Positions 7,773 to 17,047 of a stretch of DNA of 64,000 nt are shown in pieces. Position numbers and translations under genes: made by a program. Position 1 is the first letter of the stretch. Each line of letters opens with the position of its first letter. The notes beneath the pieces are model-generated. The model was not told where the DNA came from. It worked only from the letters and a program-made list of their open reading frames with translations, and made no database searches. Location of the stretch: contig DATLBT010000070.1 in the NCBI GenBank assembly GCA_035526825.1, positions 1 to 64,000 on the forward strand. The letters are read 5' to 3'. Source of the stretch: JACPFV01 sp035526825 (GTDB taxonomy: Bacteria; Pseudomonadota; Gammaproteobacteria; Nevskiales; Nevskiaceae).

Positions 7773-9266
7773 ATGATTGCTGCCCCTTGGCTGCGCCCGC
7801 TGGGCGTCGTCGCCGCTACGCTGGCCCTCGCCGCCTGTGGCGCGAGCGTGGAACCCGACGGCGCGTCGCGCGCGGGTGAGGAGCCGGCGCCAACGTCAGA
7901 GCCACCCAACGAGGGCGTAATCCTCGTCGAGGAGCTCGTGCACATCGTCGAGCGCAGCGGCCTGTACTCCCTGCCGACCGACCCTGCGGCGGCGTTCGAG
8001 TCGATCATGACCCTGCCCGACCAGCTCGGCGACGTCATCGCCATGCATATCGGCCGCTACTACCCGACCCCCGACGAGCTGACGCCCGGTGTCGGGCCGC
8101 TGACGGACCTGCTGCAGGCGCGCGCCCAGCTGCTGCTGGCCGGGCAGCCCGAGCGCATGGCGCAGGACCTGCAGGACGGCGAAGGCTCGATCCTGCTGCT
8201 GCCGCTAGACGCGACCACGGTGATCGTGATCCTGCCGACCAAGGTGGCCGAGTCGGACCCGGCCGCCACGGCGATGCCGGAGCGCAAGGTTGACCTCAGC
8301 CAGGTCACCTACGAGGTCAATGGCCGCACCCGCACGGTCGACGACTTCATGAAGAGCGGCACGACCAACGCGATCGCCTTCGCGCACAAGGGCCAGTTCG
8401 TCTACGAGGACTATGAGAACGGCTTCAACCCGAACACGCGCCACCACCAGTGGTCGGTGACCAAGTCGGTCACGACCTCGCTGGTCGGCATCGCGGTCAA
8501 GGAAGGCCTCATCGACTCGATCCACGACCCGATCAAGAAGTACATCGTCGAGGCCGAAGGCACGGTGTGGGAAGGCAACAGCGTCGAAGACCTGCTGCAG
8601 ATGGAATCCGGCACCTACTGGGTTGACGTGCCGGTGCACCAGCCCGAGCAGCTGATCCTGATGGGCTCCGACTTCCACTCCAACGGGCTCTACGGCATGA
8701 CCCGCGACGAGTACCTGCTGAAGCTCACGCGCACCTCGCCCCCGGGCGAGTTCCATCGCTATAACAGTGGTGACGCGCAGATGCTGGCGTGGCTGCTCGA
8801 GCGCGTTTACCAGAAGCCCTACACCGACATCCTCTCGGAAAAGCTCTGGCGTCCGGCCGGCATGCAGAACGACGCGCTGGTCATGCACGACCGGCTCGGC
8901 AACAGCTTCGCTTCGATGGGCCTGTTCGCCACGCCACGCGACATGCTCCGGTTCGGCGAACTGCACCGCAACGGCGGCAAGAGCGTCGACGGCAAGCAGG
9001 TCATTCCCGCCGACTGGGTGCGGATGTCACACAACTATGACAAGGCCACCGGCGGCGGCCCGCGTGGCTACCTGTGGCCGCCCATCGGCGATCCTTCGTC
9101 CGGCAATTACACGGCGGAGGGCTACGGTCACCAGCACGTCGCGGTGATGCCGTCCCTGCACCTCGTCGGCGTCCGTTTCGGCAACGATCCGGTGGAGACC
9201 ATTGCGCACGCGGAATGGGAAGCGCTGCTGGAGGCGGTGGGCAGGCATCTCGAGGGGCTCGACTAG
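7773..9266 (+). CDS. Lipoprotein serine hydrolase of the class C beta-lactamase / 6-aminohexanoate-dimer hydrolase fold
   Basis: 497 residues from ATG 7773, chosen because it begins a clean lipoprotein signal: MIAAPWLRPLG, a hydrophobic core, then the lipobox LAAC with the acylated Cys near residue 22. The catalytic domain begins around 190. SVTK (in HHQWSVTKSVTTS) supplies the nucleophilic Ser and general-base Lys, and YNSGD supplies the Tyr motif. The C-terminal GYLWPP and GYGHQHVAVMP region matches the family end. The N-terminal 170 residues are an extra domain I do not recognise. Such enzymes cleave esters or amides, and the true substrate is unknown. It is probably anchored in the periplasm. 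It is divergent from glgA, with about 140 bases between them. Confidence 0.85.
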   Translation: MIAAPWLRPLGVVAATLALAACGASVEPDGASRAGEEPAPTSEPPNEGVILVEELVHIVERSGLYSLPTDPAAAFESIMTLPDQLGDVIAMHIGRYYPTPDELTPGVGPLTDLLQARAQLLLAGQPERMAQDLQDGEGSILLLPLDATTVIVILPTKVAESDPAATAMPERKVDLSQVTYEVNGRTRTVDDFMKSGTTNAIAFAHKGQFVYEDYENGFNPNTRHHQWSVTKSVTTSLVGIAVKEGLIDSIHDPIKKYIVEAEGTVWEGNSVEDLLQMESGTYWVDVPVHQPEQLILMGSDFHSNGLYGMTRDEYLLKLTRTSPPGEFHRYNSGDAQMLAWLLERVYQKPYTDILSEKLWRPAGMQNDALVMHDRLGNSFASMGLFATPRDMLRFGELHRNGGKSVDGKQVIPADWVRMSHNYDKATGGGPRGYLWPPIGDPSSGNYTAEGYGHQHVAVMPSLHLVGVRFGNDPVETIAHAEWEALLEAVGRHLEGLD

Positions 9267-9288
9267 ACCGTCTCGTCCGACCAGACCG

Positions 9289-9909
9289 CTAATCCTCCCC
9301 GCCGAGCGTACCGAGCGGCGTCCGCGCGCCCTGCCTGAAGTAGCGCTTGTCGAGCATCTCTACGGTCTGCACGTACAGCCGGTCCAGGTCCTTGCGCACC
9401 TTGCGCAGGTACTTGCGGCGCGCCTCGCTGGTTTCCGCGTCGGCCATCGCGTCGGTTCGAAAGCGCAGCGTGTACAGGGTGGCCGATTGGCCCAGCAGCA
9501 GCATGCGCTCGAAATCGGCGCCGCCAGCGCCGGTGACGGGTGCAAAGGCGCGCAGCCGATCGTGTTGCTGGCGCTTGGACGATTCCTTCGATAGCTCCGT
9601 GCGGCCGTCGTCATCGAAGCTGACCTCGGGGTGTGCCTTTGCCAGTTCCTCGAGCTCGGTCTTGGTGCGGGCCCCGAACGCGGCGATCTGCTCGATCAGT
9701 TGCTCGGTCGGCTTGGTTTCCTGCTTCAGCAGCAGCAGCTCATCGAGCAGGCGCAAGCTTGAAACCGCATTGTAGAGCTTGGCGTACTCGTAGTTCAGCT
9801 CGCGCTGACGCTGGTCGCGCTCCGTGGAAGGCGTTTGCGCGCCCTCGACGCCCGCGGCCACGGCCAGGACCACGGCTACCGCCAGACCCGCAACAGGAAA
9901 GGGTTTCAT
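9289..9909 (-). CDS. Unrecognised secreted protein with helical body
   Basis: 206 residues from ATG 9909. The first 24 form a signal peptide (MKPFPVAGLAVAVVLAVAAG, then a cleavage site near VEGAQ). The mature part is rich in Glu, Arg, Lys and Leu, with long predicted helices (for example LRLLDELLLLKQETK and ARRKYLRKVRKDLDRLY), and has no Cys pair or catalytic motif I can name. I do not recognise the family. It is convergent with the serine hydrolase gene and divergent from the PAP2 phosphatase gene. No strong ribosome-binding site precedes the ATG, but the signal peptide begins exactly there. Confidence 0.62.
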   Translation of the reverse strand: MKPFPVAGLAVAVVLAVAAGVEGAQTPSTERDQRQRELNYEYAKLYNAVSSLRLLDELLLLKQETKPTEQLIEQIAAFGARTKTELEELAKAHPEVSFDDDGRTELSKESSKRQQHDRLRAFAPVTGAGGADFERMLLLGQSATLYTLRFRTDAMADAETSEARRKYLRKVRKDLDRLYVQTVEMLDKRYFRQGARTPLGTLGGED

Positions 9910-9990
9910 CGATACCGTGAGACCGGCTCGGCCCCCGATTGTTCGCGCGGCGGGGCTGAAGCGTTTTTCGTGCCGTGCGGTCGAAGCGGC

Positions 9991-10698
9991 ATGTCGATAC
10001 CACGAGACACCGCATGGACCCGCCAGCCCCTGACGCCGCGGGTGTGGTGGATGCTGGGCGCCGCTGGCCTGTGCCTCGCCGTTTTTTTTGCAACCATCGC
10101 GTGGGTATTCGAGGACACAGCCGTCTCCGCCGCCGCGGCGGAATTCGACCGGTCGATTTCGCTGGCGCTGGCGCGCTTGCGCGATAGCGGGGGCCCGACG
10201 GGCCGCATGACGGAAATAAGCGCGGTCGGCTCCCCGGCCGTGGTCCTGATCTTTGCGGTCGTCCTTGGCTCCGTGATCCTCAAGTCGAAGGACTGGCTGG
10301 GTTTCGCGCACCTCACGACCGTCCTGCTGAGCGCGAGTGTGCTGGCGCGGCTGCTGCAGTACGTGTGGGTCCGCCCGCGGCCCGAGACGCTCCTGCCCTA
10401 CCTCACGGTCACCCGGCATTCCTTCCCGAGCGCCCACATGTTCGGCGCCGCTGCCTGCTACGTCACGTTCGCGTTTTTCTACGCGCGGTACTCGAGGGGC
10501 CGGGCGACGGAAATCGTCGCGCATGTATTGGCCTTCATGCTCGTCGTGCTGATCGGATTCACGCGGGTCTACCTCGGTGCTCACCACACGACCGATGTCA
10601 TCGCCGGCACGGCCGGGGGCTGGGCGTTTGGATTGCTGGTCGCCGCGACCTTCTCCGCCTGGTATACGGATCGCCTGGCGCCGCGCCCACCGCGCTGA
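9991..10698 (+). CDS. PAP2-superfamily membrane phosphatase
   Basis: 235 residues from ATG 9991. The three phosphatase motifs appear in order: a first motif ending VRPRP (residue about 130), PSAH (about 147) and TRVYLGAHHTTDV (about 190), which carries the catalytic His and Asp. The Lys usually starting motif 1 is replaced by Arg. About five to six transmembrane helices fit an inner-membrane enzyme that dephosphorylates undecaprenyl pyrophosphate or phosphatidate-like lipids; which one cannot be told. Earlier in-frame starts give a charged non-family leader, so the start is placed at MSIPRDT. Confidence 0.85.
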   Translation: MSIPRDTAWTRQPLTPRVWWMLGAAGLCLAVFFATIAWVFEDTAVSAAAAEFDRSISLALARLRDSGGPTGRMTEISAVGSPAVVLIFAVVLGSVILKSKDWLGFAHLTTVLLSASVLARLLQYVWVRPRPETLLPYLTVTRHSFPSAHMFGAAACYVTFAFFYARYSRGRATEIVAHVLAFMLVVLIGFTRVYLGAHHTTDVIAGTAGGWAFGLLVAATFSAWYTDRLAPRPPR

Positions 10699-10719
10699 CT
10701 CACGCATCGCCCCGGCGGA

Positions 10720-12129
10720 TCACGCCACCAGGGGCTCCCCGCGCAGGTGTGCGCGGTTGCGCGCGAGCGTGTGGCGCAGCACCGACTCGAAATCGGCCAG
10801 CCGCACGGCGGGCGCGACGATCGGCCGCACAAATTCGGCGCTGGCCACGGGGCCGCGCGCCTTCACTTCGAATCGGTCCACTATTTCCGGCTTCGCAAGA
10901 ATCTCGCCGCCTTTGCTGCCAATCTTCCAGGCAGTGACGCGGATCCTCGGACCATTCACCTCGTACTCGGTGAACCCGTAATGCAGCGACTGCTTCGCCG
11001 ACCACTGCTGCCGACCCCCGAACCTGCGCAGCGGCGCGCCGCCGACACCGGTGGCGACCTGCACGTAACCCGTCGCGTCCGGAACGCCGTACGCGAACGG
11101 CACGGAGCGCTGGTACCCGTGGTCGTGGCCGTTGATCAGCAGGTCCACGCCGTAGCGCACGAGCATGTCTTCCTCGAGGCGAACCAGCGTCGGATTGTTC
11201 GGCCTGCGAAACCGTTCGTCGCTCCACGTGGTGTAGTGCTGAACGACGGCCACGAAATCGATCTTGGCCGCAGCGCGGCGCGCCGAAGCCTCGGCGAGGT
11301 CGGCCTCCATGAACTCGAGTTCCTTCTTCAGTGCGCCGTCATCCGCCAGGCATCCGGTCGAGCAGACCAGGAAATGCACGTTCTCGTACTCGAACGAGTA
11401 GTAGGTGCCCGCGCCGGGATGGGTGACGCGGCTCTTGTACGCGAGGCCGCCGTTGCCCTCCTCCTCGTGGTTGCCCGGCGCCATCATCACCGGGACGTTC
11501 GCGGACAGCGGCTCGAGCTGGTCGAAATACGGATTCCACAGTTCCTGCCGGGAGCCCGCATACGAAAGGTCGCCCACCAGCAGGAAAAATTGCGGATTGC
11601 GTTCGACGACCTGCGCGACGTTGGCGCGGCTGAACGGCGTCATGCCGTGATCGCCGAAACTGCAGAAGCGGAACGCGCCGCTGCTCGCGGGCGCGAGCAC
11701 GCGCACCGGCGACCAGCCCGCGTCGCTGCCGACGCGATATCGGATCGGCAGCTTAGGGTCGAGCCCGGTCATCTTCGCGCGATGCGCAAACGATTCCACG
11801 CCGTAGATGCGCGAGGCCGAGCCGCGCGTGCTGCCCTCGAACGGCGCCTCCAGCCCGGCGGTCCCGCTGTCGAACTCCAGCGTCGAGTCGGGGTCTTCGG
11901 CGCCATCGGTGATCCAGGTGACCGTGCGCGTCGTTTCCGCGTCGTCGGTGAAGCTCACGACGACCCCGTGTGGCGTGTGGCTGCCGGCGACGCCTTCCGC
12001 GGGCGGCACCTCGCGCCTGCCGCAGCCGCCCGGGCAACCCGGCAGCAGCAAGATGCCCGCGCCGGCAACGCCCATGCGCAGCAAGCGGCGGCGCTGGAAA
12101 TCGGGATGGGAGCGTATGTGGTTTTTCAC
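10720..12129 (-). CDS. Tat-exported metallophosphoesterase, purple acid phosphatase-like
   Basis: 469 residues from GTG 12129. The leader has a twin-arginine stretch (FQRRRLLRMGVAGAG) followed by a lipobox-like LLPGC, so the protein is probably Tat-exported and possibly lipid-anchored. Residues about 45-130 resemble the fibronectin-like N-domain of purple acid phosphatases. The calcineurin-type metal centre follows: GDHG, GDLSY, GNHE, the His of VVQHY, and NGHDHGYQRS. Substrates may be phosphomonoesters or diesters. The start sits one base after the stop of the upstream kinase gene, so the two are almost certainly cotranscribed and perhaps translationally coupled. A later start at ATG 12075 would remove the Tat motif and is less likely. 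Confidence 0.86.
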   Translation of the reverse strand: MKNHIRSHPDFQRRRLLRMGVAGAGILLLPGCPGGCGRREVPPAEGVAGSHTPHGVVVSFTDDAETTRTVTWITDGAEDPDSTLEFDSGTAGLEAPFEGSTRGSASRIYGVESFAHRAKMTGLDPKLPIRYRVGSDAGWSPVRVLAPASSGAFRFCSFGDHGMTPFSRANVAQVVERNPQFFLLVGDLSYAGSRQELWNPYFDQLEPLSANVPVMMAPGNHEEEGNGGLAYKSRVTHPGAGTYYSFEYENVHFLVCSTGCLADDGALKKELEFMEADLAEASARRAAAKIDFVAVVQHYTTWSDERFRRPNNPTLVRLEEDMLVRYGVDLLINGHDHGYQRSVPFAYGVPDATGYVQVATGVGGAPLRRFGGRQQWSAKQSLHYGFTEYEVNGPRIRVTAWKIGSKGGEILAKPEIVDRFEVKARGPVASAEFVRPIVAPAVRLADFESVLRHTLARNRAHLRGEPLVA

Positions 12130-12130
12130 G

Positions 12131-14380
12131 CTACCCGCGGATCGCCGCCAGGATCTGCTCCGCGCTCGCCGGCTTGACGAGGTGGGCGTCGAACCCGGAT
12201 TCCTTCGCTCGCTCGACGTCTCCCGGCTGGCCGTAACCGGTGAGGGCGACGAACCGCGTCGGCGCTCCCTCGCCACGCCGGCGCAGCTCGCGCACCAGGT
12301 CGTATCCATCCATACCCGGCAGGCCGAGGTCGACCACGAAGGCCTGGATTTCCCGCGGAGGATCGGCGAGCACCTGCTCCGCATCGGCAAACTGGCGAAC
12401 CTCGCAGCCGTGGGCACGCAGCAGCGCCGCGACTGCCGCTGCGGCATCCTGGTTGTCGTCGACCACGACCACGCGCATCGCGACGTCGCGCGCCGCCTTT
12501 CCGATCGGCGCTGCAGCGGCGGTGGCTGCGATCGTCGCGAGGCGGATGGTGAATACGCTGCCGCGATCCTTGCCGGCACTGCGCGCGTCGATCGAGCCAC
12601 CGTGCAGCTCTACCAGGCTGCGTACCACCGACAGGCCGATGCCCAGACCACCCTGTGAGCGGTCCGGCGAGCGCGGGCCTTGCGTGAACAGGTCGAACAC
12701 GTGCGGCCTGAGCGACGCCTCGATTCCCAAGCCGTTGTCGCTGACCGCGATCAGCGCGAGGCCCGCGTTCCGGCGCAGTGAGACCTGGATCCGGCCGCGC
12801 GGCGGCGTGTACTTGGCGGCGTTGTCGAGCAGGTTGACCAGCACCTGCACGAGACGGGTGCGGTCGCCGCGCACCCACAAGGGCGTGCCTGCCGCGTCGA
12901 TCGACAATGCGTGTTGCCGGGCATCCAGCACCGGCCGGGCCTGCTCGACCGCCGCGGCAACGACGTCGGACAGCTCGACGGGCGCGACCTCGATCTTGAC
13001 CAGGCCGCGCGTGACCCGCGAGACGTCCAGCAGGTCGTCGATCAGCTTGGTCATGTGCCGCACCTGGCGCGTAATGATCTCGCCGGCCTGCACGGCGATC
13101 TGCGAATCGTTTTCGCCATGCGCAAGCAGCTCCGCGGCGTTCTGGATCGGCGCCATCGGGTTGCGCAGCTCGTGCGCGAGCATGGCGAGGAATTCGTCCT
13201 TGCGCCGGTCGTTTTCGCGCATCGACGCCTCGGCGCGCTTGTAATCGTCGACCGAGACCGTGGCGCCGATCATCCGCACGGGCACGCCGTCGGGCGAAAG
13301 GTGCATGCGCGCCCAGGTCGCGAGCCAGCGTACGCGGCCATCCGGCAGCAGCACGCGGAACTCGGCCGACAAGGTGTCGCGCGCGGCGACTGCGGCGGAA
13401 ATCTTTTCGCGCAACCCCGGCAAGTCGTCCGGGTGCACGAGCGCCTCGAACGCTTGCAAGGTGCCGCCGAAGGTGCCCGGCGCCAGCCCATGCAGCGCGT
13501 AGGTGCGGTCCGACCACGTCATGCGGTCGTCGCGCACGCGCCAGTCCCAGATGCCGATGTCGCCCGCCTCCGTCGCCAGCCGCAGGCGCTCCTCGGCCTT
13601 GCGCAGTTCGAGCTCGGCGGCTTCCAGCGAGGAAACGTCGGTGTTGGTCCCGAACCAGTGCACCACGCGGCCGCTCTCGTCTTTCAGCGGCGTTGCCAGC
13701 GAGAAGAACGGCCGGTAGCTGCCATCGCGAGCGCGCAAGGGGAACGTCATCTCGAACGGCGCGCCGGACTGCACCGAAGCCCCGATCCGCTCGAGCACCC
13801 GCGGCAGCCAGTCGGGATGGTGCACCGCTTGCCAGCCGAAACCGGCCATTTCCTCAGCGGTGGCGCCGGTGTACTGATACCACCGGTCGTTGTACCAGAG
13901 GATCGAGCCGTCGCTGTCGGCCATCCAGGCGAGTTGTGGAATCGAGTTGGCGATCTGGCGCAGGCGTTGCTCGCTCGCGCTGAGCTCGCTCTCGAACCGC
14001 TTCCTCTCGGTCACGTCCTGGTGGATCAGCATCACCTCGACGATGCGCCCCTGCGAATCCCGAATCGGATGCGCATGCGCCGATACCCAGCAGATGCGGC
14101 CGGGAATTCCGAGCTCGGCGGGGTCATAGGCGATCGTTGGCATTTCCACCGTCTCGCCGGCAAAGGCGCGACGAAGGTAGGCGGCTATGCCCTTCTTCTC
14201 GAGCTGCGGGTCTTCCAGGATGTTGTACTCACCGAGGACGAACTCGAGTCCCGGCCCGTCGATGTTCCACAGGCGCTTCCACGCCGCGTTGACGCGCAGC
14301 GTGCGGCCCGTCGGATCGAGCCGTTGCATGCTGAACGGCGCCTGCTCGAACAGACTTTCGTAACGGTCCCCGGGATCCAC
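12131..14380 (-). CDS. Cytoplasmic hybrid histidine kinase with three PAS domains and receiver
   Basis: 749 residues, no transmembrane segment. Three PAS/PAC units occupy about 5-130, 140-260 and 270-390 (PAC ends such as MLIHQDVTERKRFE, WFGTNTDVS and IGATVSVDDYKRAE). HisKA is near 400 (KDEFLAMLAHELRNPMAP), HATPase at about 500-620 (NLLDNAAKYTP, DNGLGIE, GLGIGLSV), and the receiver at about 635-748 (VVVDDNQDAAA, VVDLGLPGMDGYDL). It starts at GTG 14380, 11 bases after the stop of the preceding kinase, with no Shine-Dalgarno site, which suggests translational coupling. It is the middle gene of a three-gene minus-strand operon ending in the phosphoesterase. Confidence 0.88.
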   Translation of the reverse strand: MDPGDRYESLFEQAPFSMQRLDPTGRTLRVNAAWKRLWNIDGPGLEFVLGEYNILEDPQLEKKGIAAYLRRAFAGETVEMPTIAYDPAELGIPGRICWVSAHAHPIRDSQGRIVEVMLIHQDVTERKRFESELSASEQRLRQIANSIPQLAWMADSDGSILWYNDRWYQYTGATAEEMAGFGWQAVHHPDWLPRVLERIGASVQSGAPFEMTFPLRARDGSYRPFFSLATPLKDESGRVVHWFGTNTDVSSLEAAELELRKAEERLRLATEAGDIGIWDWRVRDDRMTWSDRTYALHGLAPGTFGGTLQAFEALVHPDDLPGLREKISAAVAARDTLSAEFRVLLPDGRVRWLATWARMHLSPDGVPVRMIGATVSVDDYKRAEASMRENDRRKDEFLAMLAHELRNPMAPIQNAAELLAHGENDSQIAVQAGEIITRQVRHMTKLIDDLLDVSRVTRGLVKIEVAPVELSDVVAAAVEQARPVLDARQHALSIDAAGTPLWVRGDRTRLVQVLVNLLDNAAKYTPPRGRIQVSLRRNAGLALIAVSDNGLGIEASLRPHVFDLFTQGPRSPDRSQGGLGIGLSVVRSLVELHGGSIDARSAGKDRGSVFTIRLATIAATAAAAPIGKAARDVAMRVVVVDDNQDAAAAVAALLRAHGCEVRQFADAEQVLADPPREIQAFVVDLGLPGMDGYDLVRELRRRGEGAPTRFVALTGYGQPGDVERAKESGFDAHLVKPASAEQILAAIRG

Positions 14381-14391
14381 CTGCGGGCCGG

Positions 14392-16983
14392 TCAGGCGGC
14401 CCCCGCCGCTGTCGGGCGGTCGCGCCTCGCGACGCGCGCCACCGTGGCGACCAGCGACGCCGGATCCGCCGGCTTGGCGATGTGCACCGCAAAGCCGGCG
14501 CGCAGGGCGCGCTCGCGGTCTTCGGGCCGCGCGAATGCGGTCAGTGCGATGACCGGCAACTTCGCGAAATTCCCCCCGAGCGCCCGTATCCCGCGAAGCA
14601 ACTCGTAGCCGTCGGCTTCCGGCATGCCGATGTCGCTGACGACGACATCCGGCTTGAAATTGGGCAGCTCACGCAGCGTGCTCGCGGCGGAATCGCAAGC
14701 AAGCACCTGCGCGCGGCAGTCGGACAACACGCGCGTCATCAGTTCGCGCGTGTCACGCGCATCATCGACGACCACCACGCGCAATCCGCGGAGGTCGACC
14801 GGATGCCAGGGCGATGGCACGGGGGTGAGCTGGGCCCTTGCGCGCACGCGGTCTTCGGGATGAGCCGCGCCGCGCGATGCCTCGCGCAGGGGCAAGTGCA
14901 CCTTGAAAGTCGAGCCCAGGCCTGCCCCGCCACTGCTGGCGGTCACCGTGCCGCCATGAAGTTCCACCAGGTGTTTCACGATCGACAAGCCGAGTCCCAG
15001 GCCGCCATGGCGCCGCGTCGTCGAGGAGTCGGCCTGGCGGAAACGTTCGAAGACGTGGTCGATGAACTCCGGCGTGATGCCGGCGCCGTCGTCGGTGACG
15101 GCGATCTCCGCATGTGCCCCGACCTGCGCGAGCGAGACGCTCACGGTGCCGCCCTCGGGCGTGAATTTCAGCGCGTTCGACAGCAGGTTCCACACCACCT
15201 GCTGCAGGCGCCCGGAATCGCCCAGCACCGGTCCGACGGCGCTGTCGAGCGAGGTCCGCAGCGTGACGCCTTTTGCAATCGCCGCCGGCTCGAGTGACTG
15301 CACCGCGGCCTCGACCGCCCCGGCGGGCTGGATGCGCTGGAGTTCCAGGCGAACCTTGCCGGAGCTGATCCGGCTCATGTCGAGCAGGTCGTCGATCAAC
15401 TGCGCTTGCGCACGCGCGTTGCGCTCGATCACTTCAACCGCCTGCTGCAGGTCCTGCGGGCTGCCGGCGCCGTGGCGCAGCACCTGCGCCCAGCCGACGA
15501 TCGCGCTCAACGGCGTGCGCAACTCGTGCGAGAGCGTGGCGAGGAACTCGTCCTTGGCGCTGTTGAGGCGTTCGACCGCGCCGCGGGCGCTGCGCTCGCT
15601 TTCGGCGGCGCGCTGCGCAGCTTCGTACAGCCGGGCGTTATCGATCGCGACCGCGGCCTGCGCTGCCACGCCCCTCACCAGCCGCTCTGCGCGCTCGGTG
15701 AACATGGCGGGCCTGGCATGTCCGAAGAACAGCCCGCCCAACACCTCGCCGGAACGCGAGATCACCGGCACTGCAAGGTAGCTGCGCACCGGCAGGTGCC
15801 CGGCTGGCTTGCCATAGTGCGGCGCCCAATGGCCGTAGCGCGGGTCGGCGGCGACGTCATCGGAACGGATGATTCCTTCGCCATGGAATGTGGGCGCAAA
15901 CAGGGGCGTCGCGCGCGGATGGCCGAACTTGGCGAACGCCTCGCGCGGTGCTCCCGACAGCGTGTAAAGCATCAGCGCGTCGCCCTTGTCGTCCTTGACG
16001 TTGTAAAAGAAAGCGCCGAACTCCGCGCCGCTGAGCTTGGTCGCCGAATCGGTCACGGCCTGCACGATCGCCTGGACATCGAGGCGCGACCCCACCTTGG
16101 TCCCCGTCTCGTTGAGCAACTCGAGCGATTGGCTCTCTTCCTGTAGCGCGCGCTCAGCGGCGGTTCGCGCGGTGATGTCGCGCGACACCGCGAGCAGCCG
16201 CTCCGGTTGTCCACCGGCGTTGAGGATCGGCGAAATAACCACGTCCCACCAGCGCTCCTCGCCGTTGACCGGAAAGCGGCCGACGAAGCCGCCCGAGCCG
16301 CCAGCGCGGGCGGCTTCAATGGCGGCGAGCGCGGCGTCGCGATCCTTTCCTTCCCAGAAATCCGGGTAGTAGCGGCCCACGATTTGGGCAGGATCGGTGA
16401 CCGACAACTGGCGCAGGCCGACGGGGTTCATCCACAGCAAATTGCCGTCGAGCCCGAGCGTCTTGGTGCAGTCGCGGCTGCTTTCGATGATGGTGCGGCT
16501 GAACTGCTCGCTATCGTGCAGCGCCTGCTCGGCGTTCTTGCGGGACGTGATGTTCTGCACCACGCCGATCATGCCGCGGACGGCACCGTCCGCTGCGTAG
16601 GTGCCGCGCCCACGCGCAGCCACCCAGATTTGCGCGCCGGCCGGCTGGCGCACGCGATATTCAATGTCGTAGTCGGTACCCGTCGCGATCGAATGCTCGA
16701 CCGCGAGGCGCGCGCGCTCGCCATCGTCAGGGTGCAGCAACTCGCGCATCGCCGTCCACGTGACCGGTTGGCCGCGCGGCAATCCGAAGATGTCGGCCGC
16801 GCGCGTGCCGAGAGTCACGATGTCGTCGGCGGCATTCCAGCTCCAGTCCCCGAGCTGCCCGGCGGCCAGCGCAAGGTGAAAACGTCCCTCACTGTCGCGA
16901 AGGTCGACCTGTGCCTGGTGCAGTGCCGTTTCGAACGGCTCCCGTGCACGCGCCTCAGCTTCGGCGTGGGGGAGGTTTTCCAT
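14392..16983 (-). CDS. Cytoplasmic hybrid histidine kinase with PAS and GAF domains and receiver
   Basis: 863 residues from ATG 16983 (MENLPHAEAEARARE). Two PAS units lie at about 25-150 and 150-280, a GAF domain at about 295-440, HisKA near 465 (KDEFLATLSHELRTPLSA), HATPase at about 570-690 (NLLSNALKFTPEGG, DDGAGITPE, GLGLGLSI), and the receiver at about 735-855 (VVVDDARDTREL, VSDIGMPEADGYEL). The open frame extends further upstream, but that part has no family similarity and ATG 16983 opens directly onto the coiled PAS leader. It is first gene of a run with the next kinase and the phosphoesterase. No output domain is present. Confidence 0.87.
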   Translation of the reverse strand: MENLPHAEAEARAREPFETALHQAQVDLRDSEGRFHLALAAGQLGDWSWNAADDIVTLGTRAADIFGLPRGQPVTWTAMRELLHPDDGERARLAVEHSIATGTDYDIEYRVRQPAGAQIWVAARGRGTYAADGAVRGMIGVVQNITSRKNAEQALHDSEQFSRTIIESSRDCTKTLGLDGNLLWMNPVGLRQLSVTDPAQIVGRYYPDFWEGKDRDAALAAIEAARAGGSGGFVGRFPVNGEERWWDVVISPILNAGGQPERLLAVSRDITARTAAERALQEESQSLELLNETGTKVGSRLDVQAIVQAVTDSATKLSGAEFGAFFYNVKDDKGDALMLYTLSGAPREAFAKFGHPRATPLFAPTFHGEGIIRSDDVAADPRYGHWAPHYGKPAGHLPVRSYLAVPVISRSGEVLGGLFFGHARPAMFTERAERLVRGVAAQAAVAIDNARLYEAAQRAAESERSARGAVERLNSAKDEFLATLSHELRTPLSAIVGWAQVLRHGAGSPQDLQQAVEVIERNARAQAQLIDDLLDMSRISSGKVRLELQRIQPAGAVEAAVQSLEPAAIAKGVTLRTSLDSAVGPVLGDSGRLQQVVWNLLSNALKFTPEGGTVSVSLAQVGAHAEIAVTDDGAGITPEFIDHVFERFRQADSSTTRRHGGLGLGLSIVKHLVELHGGTVTASSGGAGLGSTFKVHLPLREASRGAAHPEDRVRARAQLTPVPSPWHPVDLRGLRVVVVDDARDTRELMTRVLSDCRAQVLACDSAASTLRELPNFKPDVVVSDIGMPEADGYELLRGIRALGGNFAKLPVIALTAFARPEDRERALRAGFAVHIAKPADPASLVATVARVARRDRPTAAGAA

Positions 16984-17047
16984 GAGCCGAACGTTACTAG
17001 GACACGGGGGTTCCGGCGGACTGTCGCCGTTTGCCGACAGGGAGTCC

